NCBI GenBank assembly: GCA_903836325.1
Contig: CAILQE010000055.1
Coordinates: 1 to 8,846 of the forward strand
Reading direction: 5' to 3'
DNA length: 8,846 nucleotides
Source: an uncultured Candidatus Saccharibacteria bacterium
Lineage (GTDB): Bacteria > Patescibacteriota > Saccharimonadia > Saccharimonadales > UBA4665
In this document: in pieces, positions 5,770-8,846 of the stretch
How the letters are laid out: every line of letters starts with the position of its first letter
Numbering within the stretch: position 1 is the first letter of the stretch
Position numbers and translations under genes: made by a program
The notes under the pieces: generated by a model
Database searches by the model: none
What the model saw: the letters and a program-made list of their open reading frames with translations, nothing else
Told to the model about the DNA's origin: nothing

Positions 5770-6390
5770 ATGGCCTTAAGAACACTAATCACTAGAAAAG
5801 TTGGAATGACAAGCACCATTGATGAGAATGGCGTTGTTAAAGCTGTAACCCTATTATCTTTTAATGAACATACTGTTATCTCTGTTAAGAATACTGAAAA
5901 AGACGGCTACGCTGCTATTCAGGTAGGTACAGAAACTGCAAAGAAGATGAATAAGAGCATTATCGGTCATGTCAAGAATTCTAAGGTTATGCCTAAGATT
6001 ATTCGAGAATTTAGACTGAAGGATGATTCTGAGAATTTAACTAACGTCGGAGATAAACTATCTGCCGACGTTTTTAGTATCGGAGATCTAGTTGACGTAT
6101 CTGGACTTAATAAGGGTAAAGGTTGGGCTGGAACTATTAAGCGACACAACTTTAAGAGAGGACGAAAAACTCACGGTGGTCGTTCTTATCGAAGAGTTGG
6201 TTCTATTGGGTCTATGTATCCTCAGCACGTTTTTAAAGGCAAGAAAATGCCTGGTCAAATGGGTCACGTTCAAACAACTGTAAAGAATCTTAAAGTAGCT
6301 CTTATAGATACTGATTTAAATGTTATCGGTGTATACGGAGCTGTTCCAGGACCTAAGAAAGCTATCCTAATGGTGAAAGGTGTTAAATAA
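5770..6390 (+). CDS. rplC: Large-subunit ribosomal protein L3 (uL3)
   Basis: L3 is an early 50S assembly protein whose long loop reaches toward the peptidyl-transferase centre. The product is 206 residues, the normal bacterial length. Diagnostic parts are LITRKVGMTSTIDENG at the start, GKGWAGTIKRHNFKRG (116-131), THGGRSYRRVGSIGSMYPQHVFKGKKMPGQMG (134-165, the extended loop) and GAVPGPKKA near the end. The loop reads SMYPQHVFKGKKM where E. coli has QNQTPGKVFKGKKM, so the E. coli methylated Gln150 position is not obviously conserved. The start is supported by AGGA (5761-5764) five bases upstream. The stop TAA shares its last base with the rplD ATG, which favours translational coupling. Confidence 0.98.
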   Translation: MALRTLITRKVGMTSTIDENGVVKAVTLLSFNEHTVISVKNTEKDGYAAIQVGTETAKKMNKSIIGHVKNSKVMPKIIREFRLKDDSENLTNVGDKLSADVFSIGDLVDVSGLNKGKGWAGTIKRHNFKRGRKTHGGRSYRRVGSIGSMYPQHVFKGKKMPGQMGHVQTTVKNLKVALIDTDLNVIGVYGAVPGPKKAILMVKGVK

Positions 6391-7025
6391 TGAACGCTAC
6401 TAATACATTTACTGCAACAGGAACTAAGAGTACTAAAGCTGTTAAATTAGATGAAGCCGTATTTTCTGTTGAAATTAAGAACCATGATTTATTATCTCAA
6501 GCTTATAACTCTTATCTTGCAAACAAAAGATTAGGAAACGCTACAACTCTAACACGTGGTTTAGTGCGTGGTGGTGGTAAGAAGCCTTGGAAGCAAAAAG
6601 GTACTGGTAGAGCAAGATTTGGATCTTCTAGAACTCCTATCTGGAGAACTGGTGGTATCGTATTCGGTCCTACTGGTCACGAAAACTATACTATCAATTT
6701 ACATCCTAAAGCTAAGAAACTAGCTCTTAAGCAGGCTTTAACACTTAAAGCTGCAGATAGCAAAATTCATGTTATTGAAGATATCAAGCTTAAAGACTCA
6801 AAAACTTCAGGATTCGTTAAACTATTAGAAAAATTAGGTTTAGAAAGAAACGTATTAATAGTAACTGACATAATTTCCAAAGAATTAGAATTAGCTACAA
6901 GGAACCTTGGTAATATACGAATCGTTAAATCTAGTTCTGTGGTAGTTTTCGATGTTCTTAATGCAGACAACATCCTTATGACTTCAAAAGGTCTAGAAAA
7001 ACTTAACGAAAGACTAGGAGCTTAA
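6390..7025 (+). CDS. rplD: Large-subunit ribosomal protein L4 (uL4)
   Basis: L4 binds domain I of 23S rRNA, and its extended loop lines the exit-tunnel constriction. In E. coli it also represses the S10 operon. The 211-residue product shows the tunnel loop LTRGLVRGGGKKPWKQKGTG through RARFGSSRTPIWRTGGIVFGP (about 54-94), followed by the globular C-terminal domain with KLALKQALTLKA and NVLIVTD. The N-terminal ~20 residues are Thr/Lys-rich and poorly conserved. Its ATG overlaps the rplC stop by one base (TAATG), with GAAAGGTG inside the end of rplC as the ribosome binding site. The overlap means L3 and L4 are probably made in fixed ratio. Confidence 0.98.
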   Translation: MNATNTFTATGTKSTKAVKLDEAVFSVEIKNHDLLSQAYNSYLANKRLGNATTLTRGLVRGGGKKPWKQKGTGRARFGSSRTPIWRTGGIVFGPTGHENYTINLHPKAKKLALKQALTLKAADSKIHVIEDIKLKDSKTSGFVKLLEKLGLERNVLIVTDIISKELELATRNLGNIRIVKSSSVVVFDVLNADNILMTSKGLEKLNERLGA

Positions 7026-7029
7026 TATT

Positions 7030-7419
7030 ATGAGTAAAGTACATCATTTACATCCTGTTCTTAGTGAAAAGACTTATTCACAAAGCCAAAATAAGGTATA
7101 TACAGTAGTAGTACCTAAAGATTCTAATAAGCATTCTGTTGCGCGTGCTATTGAAGCACAATTTGAAGGAACTACAGTCAAAACTGTTAATATCTTAAAT
7201 CTTAAAGGTAAAGCAAAACGAACTGTATCTATTTTTGGTAAACGTACTAGCAACAAGAGTGGTCAGCGATCTGATGTTAAGAAAGCTTACATTACTTTAA
7301 GTGCTGGAACTCTACCATTCTTCCAAGCTGTTGAAGATGAAGAAAAAAGAGCAACAGATTCACAGAAGCAAATAGATAAAGCTATTGATAAAAAGAACAA
7401 GAAAGACAAGGAGAAATAA
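7030..7419 (+). CDS. rplW: Large-subunit ribosomal protein L23 (uL23) with a charged C-terminal tail
   Basis: L23 sits at the mouth of the exit tunnel and is the docking site for trigger factor and SRP. The core is recognisable: HPVLSEKTYSQSQNKVYTVVV at the start, SVARAIEAQFEGTTVKTVNIL (36-56) and SDVKKAYITLSAGT (81-94). Most bacterial L23 proteins are about 95-100 residues. This one has 129, with an extra tail after about residue 98 that is first acidic (VEDEEKR) and then Lys/Asp-rich (DKKNKKDKEK). AGGAG (7016-7020) lies nine bases before the ATG, with 4 bases separating it from the rplD stop. The AAGGAG for rplB lies inside the last codons, so the tail-coding end doubles as a ribosome binding site. 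Confidence 0.96.
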   Translation: MSKVHHLHPVLSEKTYSQSQNKVYTVVVPKDSNKHSVARAIEAQFEGTTVKTVNILNLKGKAKRTVSIFGKRTSNKSGQRSDVKKAYITLSAGTLPFFQAVEDEEKRATDSQKQIDKAIDKKNKKDKEK

Positions 7420-7421
7420 AG

Positions 7422-8276
7422 ATGGCTATTAAACTATATAACCCAACTACTCCTGGTCTAAGAGGAATGACAACTCAAGACTTTGATCAGATAACTGCTA
7501 AAAGATCTAATAAGAAACTTTTAGTTGCTAAAAAAAGAACTTCAGCTCGAAATAACCAGGGAAGAATTACTACACGACACAGAGGTGGTGGTGCTAAACG
7601 TTTCTACAGAAACATTAGTTTTAAACTTCCTGAAGGTTTTGTAGGAACTGTTGAAGCTGTTGAATACGATCCTAACAGAAGTGCACGTATCGCTTTAGTT
7701 AAAAGTTCTAAAGGCGTCTTCCATTACATAATTGCTACAGCAAACCATAAACCAGGTGTTCGTGTAGCTGTAGGTTCTGATGTAGCCATTGAAGAAGGAA
7801 ATAGATTACCACTAATGAATATGCCAATTGGATCAACTATTCATGCGATCGAAATGGTTCCTGGACGTGGCGCTCAAATGGTTAGAAGTGCAGGTAATTC
7901 AGCTCAACTTATGGGACGAGATAACGGATACGCACAAATTAAATTACCTAGCGGTGAAATTAGACTTATTAACGAAAAATGTACTGCTAGTATCGGAGTT
8001 GTATCTAACGAACAACACCAAAACGTTAAAATTGGTAAAGCCGGACGAAAAAGACACATGGGATTCCGACCTACTGTTCGTGGAGTTGTGCAAAATGCTG
8101 TAGACCATCCACACGGTGGTGGAGACGGTGGACGACATGGTATTGGTGGTGGTAAGAATCATGGAACATCTCCAAAAACTCCTTGGGGTCAAAAGACACT
8201 TGGATTCAAGACTCGAAGCAAACGAGCATCAAATAAGTTTATCGTAAGATCAAGGCACCAAGGAAAGAGGAAATAA
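7422..8276 (+). CDS. rplB: Large-subunit ribosomal protein L2 (uL2)
   Basis: L2 is a core 50S protein required for subunit joining and peptidyl-transferase activity. The 284-residue product is slightly longer than the usual 273-280. It shows RHRGGGAKRFYRNISF (53-68), the EAVEYDPNRSARIALV strand region (79-93), the IHAIEMVPGRGAQMVRSAG linker and the conserved AVDHPHGGG (226-234), whose histidines match the functionally important E. coli His229 region. After it comes a Gly/His-rich stretch (235-249, DGGRHGIGGGKNHGT) longer than in E. coli, then TPWGQKTLGFKTRSK and a basic tail. The start has AAGGAG 8 bases upstream. The gap after rplW is two bases, and the gap to rpsS is one base. Confidence 0.98.
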   Translation: MAIKLYNPTTPGLRGMTTQDFDQITAKRSNKKLLVAKKRTSARNNQGRITTRHRGGGAKRFYRNISFKLPEGFVGTVEAVEYDPNRSARIALVKSSKGVFHYIIATANHKPGVRVAVGSDVAIEEGNRLPLMNMPIGSTIHAIEMVPGRGAQMVRSAGNSAQLMGRDNGYAQIKLPSGEIRLINEKCTASIGVVSNEQHQNVKIGKAGRKRHMGFRPTVRGVVQNAVDHPHGGGDGGRHGIGGGKNHGTSPKTPWGQKTLGFKTRSKRASNKFIVRSRHQGKRK

Positions 8277-8277
8277 T

Positions 8278-8547
8278 ATGAGTAGATCACTTAAAAAAGG
8301 ACCATACATAGATTTCAAACTAGCAAAGAAAATTGCTGCTTTAGGCAATGAAGACCGAACTATTATCAAAACTTGGGCAAGAGCTAGTGCTATTCCACCT
8401 GAATTCGTAGGAAAGACTGTTGCTGTTCATAACGGACGAGTACATGTTCCTGTATTTATTACAGAAAACATGGTTGGCCACAAACTAGGAGAATTTTCTC
8501 CAACTCGTAAGTTTAGAGGACATGGAACTAAGAAAGGAAAATCATAA
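8278..8547 (+). CDS. rpsS: Small-subunit ribosomal protein S19 (uS19)
   Basis: S19 lies in the 30S head and forms a complex with S13 near the A site. The 89-residue product has the canonical length and sequence: SRSLKKGPYID at the start, IKTWARASAIPPEFVGKTVAVHNGR in the centre, and GHKLGEFSPTRKFRGHGTKK at the end. AGAGG (8266-8270) is the probable ribosome binding site. It begins one base after the rplB stop, and its own TAA overlaps the rplV ATG by one base, so the L2-S19-L22 set is translationally linked. Confidence 0.98.
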   Translation: MSRSLKKGPYIDFKLAKKIAALGNEDRTIIKTWARASAIPPEFVGKTVAVHNGRVHVPVFITENMVGHKLGEFSPTRKFRGHGTKKGKS

Positions 8548-8846
8548 TGGCTGCTATTTCATACGCAAGAGCCGTAAGGATTTCTCCTAGAAAAGTTGCT
8601 ATAGTTGCAGCTTTAATTCGTGGAAGAACTATTGATGATGCTCTAATTATCTTAAGTCATACACCAAGAAACAGTGCTACTGCGGTAACAAAGGCAATTA
8701 AATCTGCCGCTGCTAACGCCGTTCACAACCACAACTATAAGAGTAGTGGATTATATATTTCTGAAATTTCTGTAACAAATGGTCCACGAGCTAAAAGATT
8801 TAGACCAGCCGCTAAAGGTAGTGCTAACGCATTCCAACTTAAAACT
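8547..8846 (+). CDS. rplV: Large-subunit ribosomal protein L22 (uL22), cut by the window end
   Basis: L22 binds all domains of 23S rRNA, and its beta-hairpin lines the exit tunnel. The first 100 codons are visible; the 3' end lies outside the window, so this is an edge truncation, not a broken gene. Reading from the ATG at 8547 gives MAAISYARAVRISPRKVAIV, then LIRGRTIDDALIIL, AIKSAAANAVHNHNY and the hairpin region VTNGPRAKRFRPAAKGSANAF. The family usually has about 110-115 residues, so most of the protein is present. GAAAGGA (8532-8538) precedes the start by 8 bases. The ATG shares one base with the rpsS stop (TAATG). Confidence 0.96.
   Translation, partial: MAAISYARAVRISPRKVAIVAALIRGRTIDDALIILSHTPRNSATAVTKAIKSAAANAVHNHNYKSSGLYISEISVTNGPRAKRFRPAAKGSANAFQLKT

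Noticed and set aside
1..8846. Recoding of UGA to glycine as in some CPR bacteria
   Set aside because: All conserved proteins read full length with the standard code and need no in-frame TGA.

Overview
The window is a conserved bacterial translation locus read entirely on the + strand: the end of a str-type cluster (EF-G, EF-Tu) running into the start of the S10 ribosomal-protein cluster (S10, L3, L4, L23, L2, S19, L22). The DNA is AT-rich, and every gene reads through cleanly with the standard code. All ten visible stop codons are TAA or TAG, and none is TGA. The EF-Tu wording (ATSHQEYESEK, DMPGHADYVKN), the form of L2 and S10, and the small lineage-specific genes recall the Patescibacteria/CPR, most likely Candidatus Saccharibacteria. 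That placement rests on remembered family resemblance and has not been tested by a search.

Layout. Positions 1-1141 hold the C-terminal half of fusA, whose start lies outside the window. Two short-spaced genes follow: an unrecognised 280-aa soluble protein (1150-1992) and a secreted class A beta-lactamase-fold serine hydrolase (1999-2766). A near-consensus promoter (TTTACA-N17-TATAAT) and a leader then drive tuf (2870-4054). Nine bases after tuf starts a membrane protein with an exported four-cysteine N-terminal domain and a DUF5684-like C-terminal domain (4064-5119). A second near-consensus promoter (TTGATA-N17-TATAAT) precedes rpsJ (5260-5586). A 183-base gap follows, carrying a third candidate promoter, several stem-loops and a thrice-repeated octamer. 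Then come rplC, rplD, rplW, rplB, rpsS and the first 100 codons of rplV, packed with 1-base overlaps or gaps of at most 4 bases.

How it works together. EF-G and EF-Tu drive elongation. S10 and S19 are in the small-subunit head. L2, L3, L4, L22 and L23 assemble around the peptidyl-transferase centre, the exit tunnel and the tunnel mouth. The three non-ribosomal genes are the accessory part. Each begins 6-9 bases after its upstream neighbour's stop without a Shine-Dalgarno sequence, so they look like passengers on strongly expressed transcripts; two of them encode envelope proteins.

The most interesting non-coding stretch is 5587-5769. The predicted rplC start site lies just before a hairpin nested inside a longer-range stem, ending shortly before the rplC ribosome binding site. 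It is a candidate autoregulatory leader for the L3-L4-L23-L2-S19-L22 transcript, separated from rpsJ. No intergenic stretch exceeds 300 bases. No RNA gene, CRISPR array or insertion sequence was seen.
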